A DNA stretch of 64,000 bases from Thalassorhabdus alkalitolerans. GTDB taxonomy: Bacteria > Bacillota > Bacilli > Bacillales > Marinococcaceae. Both the position numbers and the translations under genes were made by a program. Shown here piece by piece: positions 1 through 9,367 of the stretch (position 1 is its first letter; every line of letters begins with the position of its first letter). The stretch lies in NCBI RefSeq assembly GCF_042656585.1, contig NZ_JBHSPG010000005.1. The stretch is one strand, 5' to 3'. The notes below the pieces were generated by a model. That model made no database searches, was not told the origin of the DNA, and saw nothing but the letters and a program-made list of their open reading frames with translations.

Positions 1-261
1 ATCCTTTTTTACCTTGAATACAGCTGATTCCCTAATATTAGATAAGTCACTTGCACAATCAAATATTTCATGCTGAATGGCAGTCAAATCGTCCCTTATA
101 TCCAAGTGCTCGGTCTGTGTCAATAGAGAAACAGCACGGCCTACAAAGCAATTGAGTTCGTCACAGCTCCCGTAAGCTTCCACGCGCACCGAATCCTTGG
201 CTCTCTTACCACCTTTTACTCGTGTCATCCCTTCATCTCCAGTACGGGTATACAGTCTCAT
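1..261 (-). CDS. pduO: ATP:cob(I)alamin adenosyltransferase, PduO type (partial, 3' end outside window)
   Basis: Transfers the 5'-deoxyadenosyl group of ATP to the cobalt of cob(I)alamin or a corrinoid precursor. Only the first 87 residues are inside the window; the gene runs off the left edge. The N-terminus MRLYTRTGDEG and the following VEAYGSCDELN segment are typical of the PduO family ATP-binding region. Its ATG shares four bases (ATGA) with the cbiP stop, so the two are translationally coupled. It is the last visible gene of the riboswitch-controlled corrin operon. Confidence 0.9.
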   Translation of the reverse strand, partial: MRLYTRTGDEGMTRVKGGKRAKDSVRVEAYGSCDELNCFVGRAVSLLTQTEHLDIRDDLTAIQHEIFDCASDLSNIRESAVFKVKKD

Positions 262-1778
262 ATCGCCCCTCCTTTACTGGCATTCTCATTTTTTTTCATA
301 ACATTAATCAATTTATCAAGGTCTAGATACTGCTCGATTGCTTCTGCAGCAACTTCATATTGATCCTCTCTGATTTTGGTGTAAGAAACCTTTTCTTGAA
401 CAGGAATGCCTTTTTTGATACGAAGCTGGTTTAGCCACCAGGTACGCCAGTCATCGTTATGGAAGACATGATGAAGGTAAGTACCGATTATTTGACCGTC
501 TTTGGCGTAAACACCGTCGTGATTTCCATTTGCTTCTACCATGAACGGTGGTTCGTTACCACGATCCACTAGGGTACTTCCTAAATGGATTTCAAACCCG
601 TCTAACGGAAAGGATTGCCCAGAAGCATGCGTGAACAAGCCTGGCTTTCTCCTCGTTGTTTTTGTGCTGATAAATGAAGTAACAAATGGCAAAAAAGATA
701 AACCAGGCTCTTCTTTCCCTATTACTCCTGTTTCTGTCCCCTCTTTGTCTATCAGTTTCTCACCCATTATTTGGTAACCTCCACAGATACCAAATAAGAT
801 CCCGCCTTGTTCAACATGCCCTTTAATCAGATCTCCGACTCCAGTTTGAGTAATCGCATGAAGATCAGCAAACGTACTTTTTGTGCCTGGCAGAAGCACC
901 ACATCAGGATCTCCCCAATCTTCAGGCTTTCTTATGATTCGCAAAGAAAGATCCTTTTCTGCCAATAGGGGCTCAACGTCTGTATAATTCGATAAGTAAG
1001 GAAAATGAACCACTCCTATATCTAACTGAGCACCAGGCTTATAGCCTCTTTTTTCTATTTCAGGCAAGGACAATGAATCCTCTTTTTCCATGGAAATTTC
1101 TAACTTAGGAAAGACATGAACAGCAGATCCCGTTTTCTCCTCAAGCCATTTTTTTCCATCAATAAAAAGTTCAGGATCCCCTCTAAAACGGTTAACAATA
1201 AGACACTCTACCCTTTGTTGGTGTTCAGGCGGAAGAAGTTCCATTGTTCCAACAAGACTTGCAAATACTCCACCTCTCTCTATATCCCCAACTAGTATGG
1301 CTGGCACGTCAGCAAGCTCTGCTGCCTTTAAATTCGCAAGGTCTTTGTCCATTAAATTAACCTCAGCCGGGCTTCCCGCTCCTTCCATAATGATATATTC
1401 ATATTCGTTTTTTAACTCATCTAAGGATTCTGCCATCGCCCCCTCAGCTACGGAAAAAAAATCTCTTCTATAAGACTTGGCAGAAGGATTCCCCATGGAT
1501 TTGCCCTGAATCAAAACTTCAGCCCGGCGGTCACTTCTCGGCTTCAATAATACCGGGTTCATATGCACGGTTGGTTCCACTCGGCACGCCTCAGCCTGCA
1601 TCCCTTGTGACCTTCCAATTTCGTGGCCCGATAACGTAACATAAGAGTTATTGGACATGTTCTGAGCTTTGAAAGGAGCCACTTTATAACCTCTGTTAGA
1701 GAGTGCTCGGCATAAGCCAGTTACGATAAAACTTTTACCAGCATCTGAGGTGGTTCCCCATACAATAATTCCTTTCAT
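258..1778 (-). CDS. cbiP: Cobyric acid synthase (amidates b, d, e, g side chains)
   Basis: Glutamine- and ATP-dependent amidation of adenosylcobyrinic a,c-diamide to adenosylcobyric acid, in the cytoplasm. The 506-residue length is normal for CbiP/CobQ. The N-terminal dethiobiotin-synthetase-like domain starts MKGIIVWGTTSDAGKS (P-loop variant). The C-terminal type I glutamine amidotransferase domain has the nucleophile Cys332 in GICGGYQ and the YLHH histidines near 436. An AAAAGGAGA ribosome site precedes the ATG. The gap to cbiA upstream is 111 bases and contains a short hairpin (1853-1873) but no convincing terminator, so operon membership is likely. It overlaps pduO by four bases. Confidence 0.97.
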   Translation of the reverse strand: MKGIIVWGTTSDAGKSFIVTGLCRALSNRGYKVAPFKAQNMSNNSYVTLSGHEIGRSQGMQAEACRVEPTVHMNPVLLKPRSDRRAEVLIQGKSMGNPSAKSYRRDFFSVAEGAMAESLDELKNEYEYIIMEGAGSPAEVNLMDKDLANLKAAELADVPAILVGDIERGGVFASLVGTMELLPPEHQQRVECLIVNRFRGDPELFIDGKKWLEEKTGSAVHVFPKLEISMEKEDSLSLPEIEKRGYKPGAQLDIGVVHFPYLSNYTDVEPLLAEKDLSLRIIRKPEDWGDPDVVLLPGTKSTFADLHAITQTGVGDLIKGHVEQGGILFGICGGYQIMGEKLIDKEGTETGVIGKEEPGLSFLPFVTSFISTKTTRRKPGLFTHASGQSFPLDGFEIHLGSTLVDRGNEPPFMVEANGNHDGVYAKDGQIIGTYLHHVFHNDDWRTWWLNQLRIKKGIPVQEKVSYTKIREDQYEVAAEAIEQYLDLDKLINVMKKNENASKGGAI

Positions 1779-1889
1779 AGCATTTCTCCTTTTAAGCGTT
1801 AAGCCTTATACTATTCATCTGTAATAAGCACACACAAGCAGCTGTATTACTGAGGTCTTCTCTACAGCAGAAGACAACCATTCAAATGT

Positions 1890-3272
1890 CTACAAACTGT
1901 TTAATGTGCTTTTCCATGCTTGACATACTGATACAAAACGGCTTGCTATGGCAGGATTCGAACCAAAATGTATATGGGTATATCCTGCTGTAATATTCGA
2001 ACGATGGTATCCCTCATTCTGCTCTTTTCGAAATGCCACTGCTCTATATGCGTGAGGATAGTCCCCCTTAGGATTTAAAGTAGAATAATGAAATTCGTGG
2101 CCCCTTGCTGTTTCCCCTGCTTTAAGAATCATCGTGTCTTTCGCTGCTGTAATATCCCGGTATCCAAGAGCAGCTCTTTTCTCTTGCATTTCTACGTCGG
2201 CCGGTATTAAACCCACCATAGAATGAACCTTCCCATCAGTAGTAGTGATTGTATCTGCTAAATACATATATCCACCGCATTCTGCAAAAATAGGAAGACC
2301 CTTTTCACCCAATTCTTTTATTTGTTCCTTGGTCTTTTTTTGCTCCGCCAGCTCTGCTGCAAATTCTTCAGGGAACCCTCCGCCGATATACAGACCGTCA
2401 ATCTTCTCTGGTATACTCTCTCCTTGCAGCGGGCTAAATGGTACTATTTCTGCTCCTTCTTCCTCAAGAAGCTCAATATTTTCCGGATAATAAAAATTAA
2501 ACGCAGCATCGACTGCCACGGCAATTCTCGTATTTTTGCTCTTACCTTTAGAAGAAAACAACAAATTAGAAGGATGAACATTCTCGCACTTACGAGCAAG
2601 CTCCATAAGCCTCTCAATATCGACCTGTGCCGATATCACTTGGCTTAATTCCTCGAAGAACCCATCAAGCTCTCCTCTCTCTATGGCGGGGATCAAACCC
2701 AGATGCCGTTCAGGAATTGACGGAACATCACCTTTTTTTAAGTAACCCAACACCGGAATTCCGCACTCTTTTTCAATAGCAGTTTTACATAGCTTGTAAT
2801 GGCCTTCACTGCCTGCCTGGTTCACTACAACCCCTGCAATATACACTTGCGGCTCAAGATTCTGAAACCCTTTGACTATTGCAGCAGCGCTCCTGGCCAT
2901 ACTGCTTATATTTACCATCAGGATGACCGGCGCTTTTAACAGCATGCTGATTTCCGCTGTGCTGCCCGTGTTCTCGTCCGGTCTTTTTCCATCATAAAGT
3001 CCCATTACACCTTCGATGATTGAAATATCGGCCCCTTGGCTGCCTTTCACAAACACATCGAGCATTTTCTCCTTATCCAGCATCCAGCTGTCCAGGTTTC
3101 TGGAATTCCTGCCTGTGATAGCAGTATGATAGCTTGGATCAATATAATCAGGCCCACACTTAAACCCTTGCACGTTATATCCTCTTTGCTTTAAAGCTCC
3201 CATTAAACCAATTGAGAATGTAGTTTTCCCTACACCGCTCCCTGTCCCTGCAACGACGAGTCTAGGCTGCAT
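1890..3272 (-). CDS. cbiA: Cobyrinic acid a,c-diamide synthase
   Basis: ATP- and glutamine-dependent amidation of the a and c carboxylates of cob(II)yrinic acid. The 460-residue protein has a P-loop at the N-terminus (GTGSGVGKTTFS, residues 9-20) and a C-terminal glutaminase domain with nucleophile Cys332 in AECGGYMYL. It starts two bases after the cbiG stop, consistent with one polycistronic message. The length matches CbiA/CobB; in the anaerobic pathway this step follows cobyrinic acid formation by CbiC. Confidence 0.97.
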   Translation of the reverse strand: MQPRLVVAGTGSGVGKTTFSIGLMGALKQRGYNVQGFKCGPDYIDPSYHTAITGRNSRNLDSWMLDKEKMLDVFVKGSQGADISIIEGVMGLYDGKRPDENTGSTAEISMLLKAPVILMVNISSMARSAAAIVKGFQNLEPQVYIAGVVVNQAGSEGHYKLCKTAIEKECGIPVLGYLKKGDVPSIPERHLGLIPAIERGELDGFFEELSQVISAQVDIERLMELARKCENVHPSNLLFSSKGKSKNTRIAVAVDAAFNFYYPENIELLEEEGAEIVPFSPLQGESIPEKIDGLYIGGGFPEEFAAELAEQKKTKEQIKELGEKGLPIFAECGGYMYLADTITTTDGKVHSMVGLIPADVEMQEKRAALGYRDITAAKDTMILKAGETARGHEFHYSTLNPKGDYPHAYRAVAFRKEQNEGYHRSNITAGYTHIHFGSNPAIASRFVSVCQAWKSTLNSL

Positions 3273-3274
3273 CT

Positions 3275-4384
3275 TTACACCTTCCTTTGTAATTCTTTCG
3301 CATGATGCTGTGAGATTCCAATGGAAACTGTAACATTTCCTGACTTTTTTTTCTCTAAAAACAATTCATCCGTACCGGCTGACAGCAGTGCCGCTGGTTC
3401 GCTTACCCCGTAGGCCCCTGTATATTTATATACAGTCTCTGAAGGATTCTTCATTGGCTGTTTGTTCAATTGCTCTGGTGAATAATACGTAAACGACCAA
3501 TTATTATCTTTACATACCTTTTGAAGGCCTTCCTCATCTTTCTTTAAATCAATTGTGGCGATTCCATTAACAGAAAGAGAAGAAAGTTCAAGCTCCTGTA
3601 ATGTTTCATCTATGACTTGCTGTATTTCTTCTGCACTTGTCCCACGGTTACAGCCCACACCCAGATGAATTGTCTTTGGCCGGTAAATAACACTTGCAGA
3701 TAACAAGTCCTTATAACGGTCTGCACCCAGTACTCGGTGGGTGATAAGTAAAGCTGCATGAAAGGTTTCCCCCAGCGCCTCTTCACATGAATGAACAACC
3801 TTCATATGAGAAGGCAATTCTCTGTTATGCTTCCACCAACCCTTTTCCCCTGATTCCTGAACGATTACAATAGGCTCTTCATTTACTACCGAAGCACTGA
3901 CAGGGGTGACATGAGTAAAATCCTCTATTGTCCACCCATATTCCCGGCCAAATATATCTACTGGTATTGTTTGCTGAACATCCGAGGCTGTTGTAATAAC
4001 CGACTGTGCTTGTAATTCTCTTGCCACCACTTTTGTCAGTTCATTTGCCCCTCCGATGTGGCCCGATAAAACGCTGATCACATACTCGCCTTTGTCATCA
4101 ATAACCACTACAGCAGGGTCCACTTTTTTATCTTTTACGTGCGGGGCGATCATTCGTACAACAGCCCCTAGCGAAATCACAAACACAATCCCGTCGTACT
4201 CTTTAAAAAAATGCTCCATTTGCAGCCGCACAGAACCCTCAAATAAAGTAATTCCAAGCTCTTCTTCGTCCCCTTTGGCATGTTTCTTCATGTAATAAAC
4301 ATCTGCATTTGCCATTCTTTTTTTCAGCTGTCTCACATGCTCAATTCCGTGCTTGGTGATGGCCACTAATGCTACCTTATCCAT
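3275..4384 (-). CDS. cbiG: Cobalt-precorrin-5A hydrolase
   Basis: CbiG opens the delta-lactone of cobalt-precorrin-5A and releases acetaldehyde, giving cobalt-precorrin-5B; this is the ring contraction step of the oxygen-independent pathway. The 369-residue protein has the family layout: an N-terminal domain (MDKVALVAITKHG, then FVISLGAVVRMIAP and VISVLSGHIGGANELT), a middle domain, and a C-terminal domain with LGVGCNRGTSAEEI. The start codon lies inside the 3' end of cbiF (8-base overlap), indicating coupled translation. Confidence 0.96.
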   Translation of the reverse strand: MDKVALVAITKHGIEHVRQLKKRMANADVYYMKKHAKGDEEELGITLFEGSVRLQMEHFFKEYDGIVFVISLGAVVRMIAPHVKDKKVDPAVVVIDDKGEYVISVLSGHIGGANELTKVVARELQAQSVITTASDVQQTIPVDIFGREYGWTIEDFTHVTPVSASVVNEEPIVIVQESGEKGWWKHNRELPSHMKVVHSCEEALGETFHAALLITHRVLGADRYKDLLSASVIYRPKTIHLGVGCNRGTSAEEIQQVIDETLQELELSSLSVNGIATIDLKKDEEGLQKVCKDNNWSFTYYSPEQLNKQPMKNPSETVYKYTGAYGVSEPAALLSAGTDELFLEKKKSGNVTVSIGISQHHAKELQRKV

Positions 4385-5165
4385 CAGCCTTCACTCCCTT
4401 ACGATAGCCATGAGTAAATGTTTTATCATATAACTTTGACTCAAACTTTCCTTCTCTGACTAACTTCCTGTCAGCAGCTCTGCTGACAATTACCATAGCC
4501 TGCTTTGTTATTCCTGCACTTCTCATGTCTTCATGAAGGCTGCCAAGTGTAGTTCTTACTATCTTTTCATCAGGCCAGGTTGCTTTGTAGACTACCACAA
4601 CCGAATCTTCTTCCCTCCAGCCTGCCTCAATAAATTCTCTGACGACTTTTTTAATAAGGGTGGCACTAAGAAATAAAGCAATACTGCATTGGTGAGATGC
4701 AAGGTCGATAAGTTTTTCCTTGTCAGGCATAGGAGTCCGGCCTTCGGCTCTGGTCAAAATAACCGTTTGAGTAAGCTCCGGGACAGTCAGTTCTATGTTT
4801 GCGCTTGCTGCAGCTGCAAATACAGAGCTAACCCCCGGCACGATCACCGTATCGATTCCTTTTTCTGACAGGCGGTTCATTTGTTCTACGATCGCCCCGT
4901 AAACGGTGGGATCCCCTGTGTGAACCCTGGCCACACTCTCTCCATTTCGAACAGCATTGACCATTACCTCAACCATTTCATCTAAGTCCATTCCGGCACT
5001 TTTTAGTACTCGTGAACCCTCTTTTACCTCTTCAAAAAGCTTTTTGTTCACAAGGGAATCTGCATATAAGATGAGGTCTGCAGAGTCAATAATTTGTTTT
5101 CCTTTTACTGTAATTAAGTCAGGATCCCCTGGCCCGGCGCCTATAATATATACTTTAGGATTCAT
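4377..5165 (-). CDS. cbiF: Cobalt-precorrin-4 C11-methyltransferase
   Basis: SAM-dependent methylation at C-11 of cobalt-precorrin-4. I place the start at the ATG ending at 5165 (protein MNPKVYIIGAGPGDPDLIT). The frame is open 28 codons further upstream, but the MNPK start gives the family-standard N-terminal GAGPGDPDL motif and an ATGA overlap with the cbiL stop. Other family motifs are HTGDPTVYGA and VPGVSSVFAAAA. The 262-residue protein is of normal tetrapyrrole methylase size. Confidence 0.95.
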   Translation of the reverse strand: MNPKVYIIGAGPGDPDLITVKGKQIIDSADLILYADSLVNKKLFEEVKEGSRVLKSAGMDLDEMVEVMVNAVRNGESVARVHTGDPTVYGAIVEQMNRLSEKGIDTVIVPGVSSVFAAAASANIELTVPELTQTVILTRAEGRTPMPDKEKLIDLASHQCSIALFLSATLIKKVVREFIEAGWREEDSVVVVYKATWPDEKIVRTTLGSLHEDMRSAGITKQAMVIVSRAADRKLVREGKFESKLYDKTFTHGYRKGVKADG

Positions 5166-5887
5166 CCTGCCACCACCTTCTCTTTTCTGACCATCATTAG
5201 TGTTAAATACTCCAATTCTGCCGTGCGCAGTTCGCGGATATCCTTCCATATATACTCTTCTGAGGAAGTGACCTTTGTAGCCACAAAAGCCTGGTCAATT
5301 AAATTCATTTCTTCAAGAATTTCAATCATCATAGGAAGAACCTTTGCCACTTTTATGAAGACCATCCCATCATGCTTCCGTAAAGCTTCTTTCATTTTTT
5401 CCCGGTTATCATTGGCTGGAATGACAGCCGTCCATTCATCTCCATCCGCAAGAGGAACCATTACTTGTGAAGCCATGGCATGAATAGAAGAAATACCAGG
5501 AATGGAGGTGATTGTTACTTGTGGGTACTCTGCCCTCATTGTGTTTAAGAGATGAATAAAAGTACTGTAGAGCATCGGATCTCCCTCTGTCACGAACGCT
5601 ACCTTATGCCCTGCTTCTACTTCACTATAGATGGTATCAGTGATTTTTTTCCATTCCCTTTCTAAAATACTTTGATCCTTTGTCATTGGAAAAACGAGTC
5701 CCAGTTTCCTGGTCTCTTCCGGAAGAAAAGGTTCAACAATTTGGTGAGCATAGCTTTTAGCCCCCTGGCGTTTTTTAGGGTAGGCAATGACGTCTGCTTC
5801 TTTCAATGCCCGGTAGGCTTTTATAGTTAACAGTTCCGGATCTCCAGGACCGACTCCAACTCCAATAACGCTTCCTAATCTATTCAT
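5162..5887 (-). CDS. cbiL: Cobalt-precorrin-2 C20-methyltransferase
   Basis: SAM-dependent C-20 methylation of cobalt-factor II/cobalt-precorrin-2. The 241 residues start MNRLGSVIGVGVGPGDPELLT, the GxGPGDP SAM-site signature of tetrapyrrole methylases. TEGDPMLYSTF and PGISSIHAMAS are the second and third methylase motifs. It overlaps cbiET upstream and cbiF downstream by four bases each. CbiL rather than CbiF is assigned from the long AYPKKRQG insert after the first motif and from its overall resemblance to CbiL. Confidence 0.94.
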   Translation of the reverse strand: MNRLGSVIGVGVGPGDPELLTIKAYRALKEADVIAYPKKRQGAKSYAHQIVEPFLPEETRKLGLVFPMTKDQSILEREWKKITDTIYSEVEAGHKVAFVTEGDPMLYSTFIHLLNTMRAEYPQVTITSIPGISSIHAMASQVMVPLADGDEWTAVIPANDNREKMKEALRKHDGMVFIKVAKVLPMMIEILEEMNLIDQAFVATKVTSSEEYIWKDIRELRTAELEYLTLMMVRKEKVVAG

Positions 5888-7092
5888 TCTTGTCCCTCCT
5901 TGTATTTGGCTGTAATGATGTAAATGGGATTCAGGCTGTCAAACCGGGTCATATGTAAAATAGGTTTACTGCGGGAGATCTGAGCCAGCGTAATATCTGT
6001 GGTGAAACCATTTTTATTAAAAATAGAAGTTGCATTTCCAAGATTCTCGATAGTCACTGCATTCAAAACGATGGTTCCGCCTGCCTTCAAGCGTTGGCAG
6101 CACACACCTAGAAGAGCTTCCATGTCCCCTCCTGATCCTCCGATAAAAATGGCATCGGGATCTGGCCATTCATCTATCCCTTCCGGAGCTTTTCCGTGTT
6201 GTAAATGTATATCTGTCCTGAATTTCTTTGTGTTCTCCCAGGCATTATTGAGATCAGCTTCATTTTTCTCGATTCCATAAACCATTCCATATTTTGCAAT
6301 CCTGGCCGATTCTATCGCTACAGAAGCCGTACATGTGCCAATATCCCACACAATACTGTGTTCATGAAGTTCCAAAGCAGCAATGCTTAGGATTCTCACT
6401 TCTTTTTTTGTGATCAGCCCTTTATCAGGCTTTCTTTGAGAAAACTCGTCATCAGGTATGCCTAAAGTCCAGGCTGGTGATGAATGGGTTTGTTTTAATA
6501 CAACCACGTTAAGGGAAGAGGCCTTATAAGAAGAGAGCTTTTCTAAGGAAAACCATTCAGTTTTCTCTTCCATTCCTCCTAAATTTTCACCTACAAATGC
6601 CTTATACTCGGTCATCTGATAATCCAGCAGATAGTCTGCAATTCTTGAAGGAGTATTCTCTTTATCAGTCAAAAGCAAAATTTTCTTTTTACCATTAATC
6701 TTTTGGGCGAGCCCTTTCATCGTACGCCCATGAACACTAATTACTTCGCAGTCCTGCCAGCTTTCTTTCATTCGGGCAAAAGCAAGCTGTATAGAACTTA
6801 AAGAAGGATAAATTTCAACATCACTCAGTTTTTTTGCGAGGTACCCTCCAACCCCAAAAAACATAGGATCCCCCGAAGCAAGAACCACCGTTGATCCTTC
6901 CTTCTCTTTCAGTGTTTCTATGACAGACTTAAGGCCGCCTTCTAAAATCAGTTTTTCCCCTTTGTGTTCCGGAAAGTTTGCTAGCTGTCTTTTTCCTCCC
7001 ACAAGAATGTCGCAGGAAAGAACCCAGTCTTGATAGACAGGCAGCAGCCCTTCCCTCCCTTCATCTCCTATTCCAATCACTTTTACAGTCAT
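5884..7092 (-). CDS. cbiET: Precorrin-6B C5,15-methyltransferase / C12-decarboxylase fusion
   Basis: Bifunctional enzyme: the N-terminal CbiE part (about residues 1-205, VIGIGDEGREGLLP) methylates C-5, and the C-terminal CbiT part (about 215-402) methylates C-15 and decarboxylates C-12. The CbiT SAM-binding loop reads WDIGTCTASVAIE; many relatives have WDIGAGTGSV, so the Cys is a small oddity. I choose the ATG at 7092 (MTVKVIGIGD, 402 residues), which follows an AGAGG ribosome site, over an upstream in-frame ATG. The gap to the ECF component stop is one base. Confidence 0.95.
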   Translation of the reverse strand: MTVKVIGIGDEGREGLLPVYQDWVLSCDILVGGKRQLANFPEHKGEKLILEGGLKSVIETLKEKEGSTVVLASGDPMFFGVGGYLAKKLSDVEIYPSLSSIQLAFARMKESWQDCEVISVHGRTMKGLAQKINGKKKILLLTDKENTPSRIADYLLDYQMTEYKAFVGENLGGMEEKTEWFSLEKLSSYKASSLNVVVLKQTHSSPAWTLGIPDDEFSQRKPDKGLITKKEVRILSIAALELHEHSIVWDIGTCTASVAIESARIAKYGMVYGIEKNEADLNNAWENTKKFRTDIHLQHGKAPEGIDEWPDPDAIFIGGSGGDMEALLGVCCQRLKAGGTIVLNAVTIENLGNATSIFNKNGFTTDITLAQISRSKPILHMTRFDSLNPIYIITAKYKEGQE

Positions 7093-7093
7093 C

Positions 7094-7621
7094 CTATATC
7101 CTCTCTTTCCATATTTTTTCCTCAATACCAGCCTTCTTCAGCCTTGTTAAAGCAAAAAAGGATAATAGGGCGTTGATAGAAGAGGCAATGAGTAAAGCAG
7201 GAACCATGCCGGCATAAAAGGCCGGGCTAATCAAAAACCAGAAGGGAAGAGGCGCGAGGATTGCGTTGCCAAGGATAAAAAAAACAACGCTGATCTTATG
7301 CCAGCCTTTTTTATAGAGGGAAGAAAATATATACACCAGCACCGCCATTTCGGCAGCTATTACTATATGAAAAGGTCCTAGAGGCAATCCGCCAAAAAAA
7401 CTTGAAGCAAGATGGCCAAATAATCCTACTGCCGCCCCAATGCCAGGACCCATTATTCCCCCGGCAATCAAAGCTGCTGTACTATCCAGTGATACACTGG
7501 TGAGGATAAAAGGGACCTTGACTGCGGCTCCAAGGACTGATAACGCCACAAACATTGCGATCAAAGTCCAAACCACCGTGCTTTTCTTTAACTCTGACTG
7601 TTTTATAACTTTATGGCTCAC
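7094..7621 (-). CDS. ECF transporter S component, probable corrinoid-precursor uptake (CblT-like)
   Basis: A 175-residue integral membrane protein with about five to six hydrophobic helices and the small S-component fold typical of energy-coupling-factor vitamin transporters. It would bind substrate and dock on shared EcfAA'T modules encoded elsewhere. GTG start; it overlaps the cbiD stop by 11 bases and lies one base before cbiET, so it is fully embedded in the corrin operon. Position suggests a cobalamin precursor such as alpha-ribazole or a base (CblT-type) as substrate. The substrate is inference; no cobalt-specific CbiM motif is present. Confidence 0.75.
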   Translation of the reverse strand: MSHKVIKQSELKKSTVVWTLIAMFVALSVLGAAVKVPFILTSVSLDSTAALIAGGIMGPGIGAAVGLFGHLASSFFGGLPLGPFHIVIAAEMAVLVYIFSSLYKKGWHKISVVFFILGNAILAPLPFWFLISPAFYAGMVPALLIASSINALLSFFALTRLKKAGIEEKIWKERI

Positions 7622-8714
7622 CTGCGTAAACTTCCCTTCCTAACAATTCGTTTTTCATCGTAATTAAAATGACTTCCACTTCCATATTCCCTCTCACATG
7701 TTTAAACCCGGCTTTGGCAGCATCTTTGCACAAGTAAGAAAAAAATGTCGTTAATTCTCTTTCCTGCATCATTTTGGCCACCTCTGACGCCGTGTTGGCT
7801 TGTAAGACGGAATTCTTCAAATCTTCATCTGCCCCTGCCTTTCCTGCCATTTCAGCAAGATAACCAAAATCCACTGGGGCGCTTTTAGAATGAACCATCA
7901 TTATTCCTTGCGCTACCTTGGAAAACTTCCCGATCATACCGACTAATGTTGCTCTTTTCATCTTCTTGGCTTTACATTGTTTTAAAGAGAACCCGACAAA
8001 GTCACCCATTTCTATAAACGACTCTTCCGGTCTCTCTGAAAAAATTTCTAACGCGTATTTCTCGCTCCGCCCTCCTGTTGAAAGCACCGCATGCTCGCAT
8101 CCCCCTTCTTTTGCAACGCTCACAGCCTGAGCAATACTTGCCCGAAAAGCAGCAGTAGAAAATGGAACGACCGTCCCTCGTGTTCCAAGGATTGAAATGC
8201 CGCCTATAATTCCAATACGGCTGTTCATCGTTTTCTCAGCAATCGTTTCACCCTCGGGGACGGAAATAGTCACTTCAGCCCCTTTATGGGTAGTTTCTCC
8301 AAGCACCTCTTTGGTAATTTCAGTCAGCATTTTCATAGGTACCGGATTTATTGCAGGTCTTCCCACTTCTACAGGCAAACCAGTTTTTGTTACACGACCG
8401 ACACCTTTTCCTCCCTCAATAACAATTTCATCAGCCCATTTTACAGTGGAGACAATTTCAGCTTTGTGCGTTACATCCGGGTCATCTCCTGCATCTTTGA
8501 TCACTACAGCCTGCGCCTCGGTAGGAGAAAACGAGACACTTTCCATGTGAAAAGTAACTCGTTCACCGATCGGCAGCGTAATTTCCACCTCTTTTACTTC
8601 AGTTTGTCCTGCTAAACTGAGCAACGCCGCCTTGGTGGCCGCTGTGGCATTAGCACCTGTAGTATATCCATGCCGCATATCTTTAGGATCTTTTTTAGGC
8701 TTTGTTGATTTCAT
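7611..8714 (-). CDS. cbiD: Cobalt-precorrin-5B (C1)-methyltransferase
   Basis: CbiD methylates C-1 of cobalt-precorrin-5B to give cobalt-precorrin-6A in the anaerobic pathway. The 367-residue protein begins with the family hallmark MRHGYTTGANATAATKAAL (residues 13-31) and has the SILGTRGTVVPFS segment. Its presence together with CbiG marks this as the oxygen-independent route. A GGGATAAC site precedes the ATG. The cbiC stop lies two bases upstream. Confidence 0.97.
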   Translation of the reverse strand: MKSTKPKKDPKDMRHGYTTGANATAATKAALLSLAGQTEVKEVEITLPIGERVTFHMESVSFSPTEAQAVVIKDAGDDPDVTHKAEIVSTVKWADEIVIEGGKGVGRVTKTGLPVEVGRPAINPVPMKMLTEITKEVLGETTHKGAEVTISVPEGETIAEKTMNSRIGIIGGISILGTRGTVVPFSTAAFRASIAQAVSVAKEGGCEHAVLSTGGRSEKYALEIFSERPEESFIEMGDFVGFSLKQCKAKKMKRATLVGMIGKFSKVAQGIMMVHSKSAPVDFGYLAEMAGKAGADEDLKNSVLQANTASEVAKMMQERELTTFFSYLCKDAAKAGFKHVRGNMEVEVILITMKNELLGREVYAGEP

Positions 8715-8716
8715 TG

Positions 8717-9367
8717 TTATCCCTGCTGTTCAGCAATGAGCGATAAAGCATTCACTGCTGCAACTGTAACCGGGCTTCCTCCTTTTCTCCCTAAGTTTGT
8801 AATAAAGGGAATATCCAATTTGGCCAGCTCTTCCTTTGATTCTTTTGCAGACACAAAGCCCACTGGCATTCCTACAACCAACCCTGGCCTTGCTTCCCCG
8901 TTCTTAACTAATCGAATAAGTTCAAGAAGGGCAGTCGGAGCGTTTCCGATCGCAAAAATCCCTCCATCTGCTTCTTTTATCGCTTTTCTCATAGAAATAA
9001 TGGCTCTGGTTGTATTTAACTGTTTTGCTTCTTCGATAACATCCGGATCTGAAATATAGACATCAACTCCACCGCCAAACTGCTCTAACCTTGGTTTGCT
9101 TATTCCAACCTGTACCATCTGCACATCAGCAACAACTTTTTTACCCTGACGGATAGCATGAACTCCTGACCTCACTGCATCCGGATGAAAACGAACGCTT
9201 CTTCCCAGCTCAAAGTCAGCTGAAGCGTGTATAATCCGCTGGACAACAGGATACTGCTCTTCCGTAAAAGAATGCTCTCCTATCTCCTCGGTAATCATTT
9301 CAAAGCTTTTTCCTTCTATTTCTTTAGGCTGAACCGTTAACGGTTTAAAATCTGTGGAGAAGTCCAT
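8717..9367 (-). CDS. cbiC: Cobalt-precorrin-8X methylmutase
   Basis: Moves the C-11 methyl group to C-12, turning cobalt-precorrin-8 into cobyrinic acid. The 216-residue protein carries the family motifs IIHASADFELG with the catalytic His, and the C-terminal PFITNLGRKGGSPVTVAAVNAL. AAAGGGG lies upstream of the ATG, inside the 3' end of cbiJ; the two genes overlap by 31 bases, an unusually long overlap for this operon. Confidence 0.96.
   Translation of the reverse strand: MDFSTDFKPLTVQPKEIEGKSFEMITEEIGEHSFTEEQYPVVQRIIHASADFELGRSVRFHPDAVRSGVHAIRQGKKVVADVQMVQVGISKPRLEQFGGGVDVYISDPDVIEEAKQLNTTRAIISMRKAIKEADGGIFAIGNAPTALLELIRLVKNGEARPGLVVGMPVGFVSAKESKEELAKLDIPFITNLGRKGGSPVTVAAVNALSLIAEQQG

Noticed and set aside
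1853..1873. Hairpin GTCTTCT/AGAAGAC between cbiA and cbiP as terminator
   Set aside because: Short, A/T-poor tail without a T-run on the minus strand; cbiP belongs to the same pathway, so read-through is expected.
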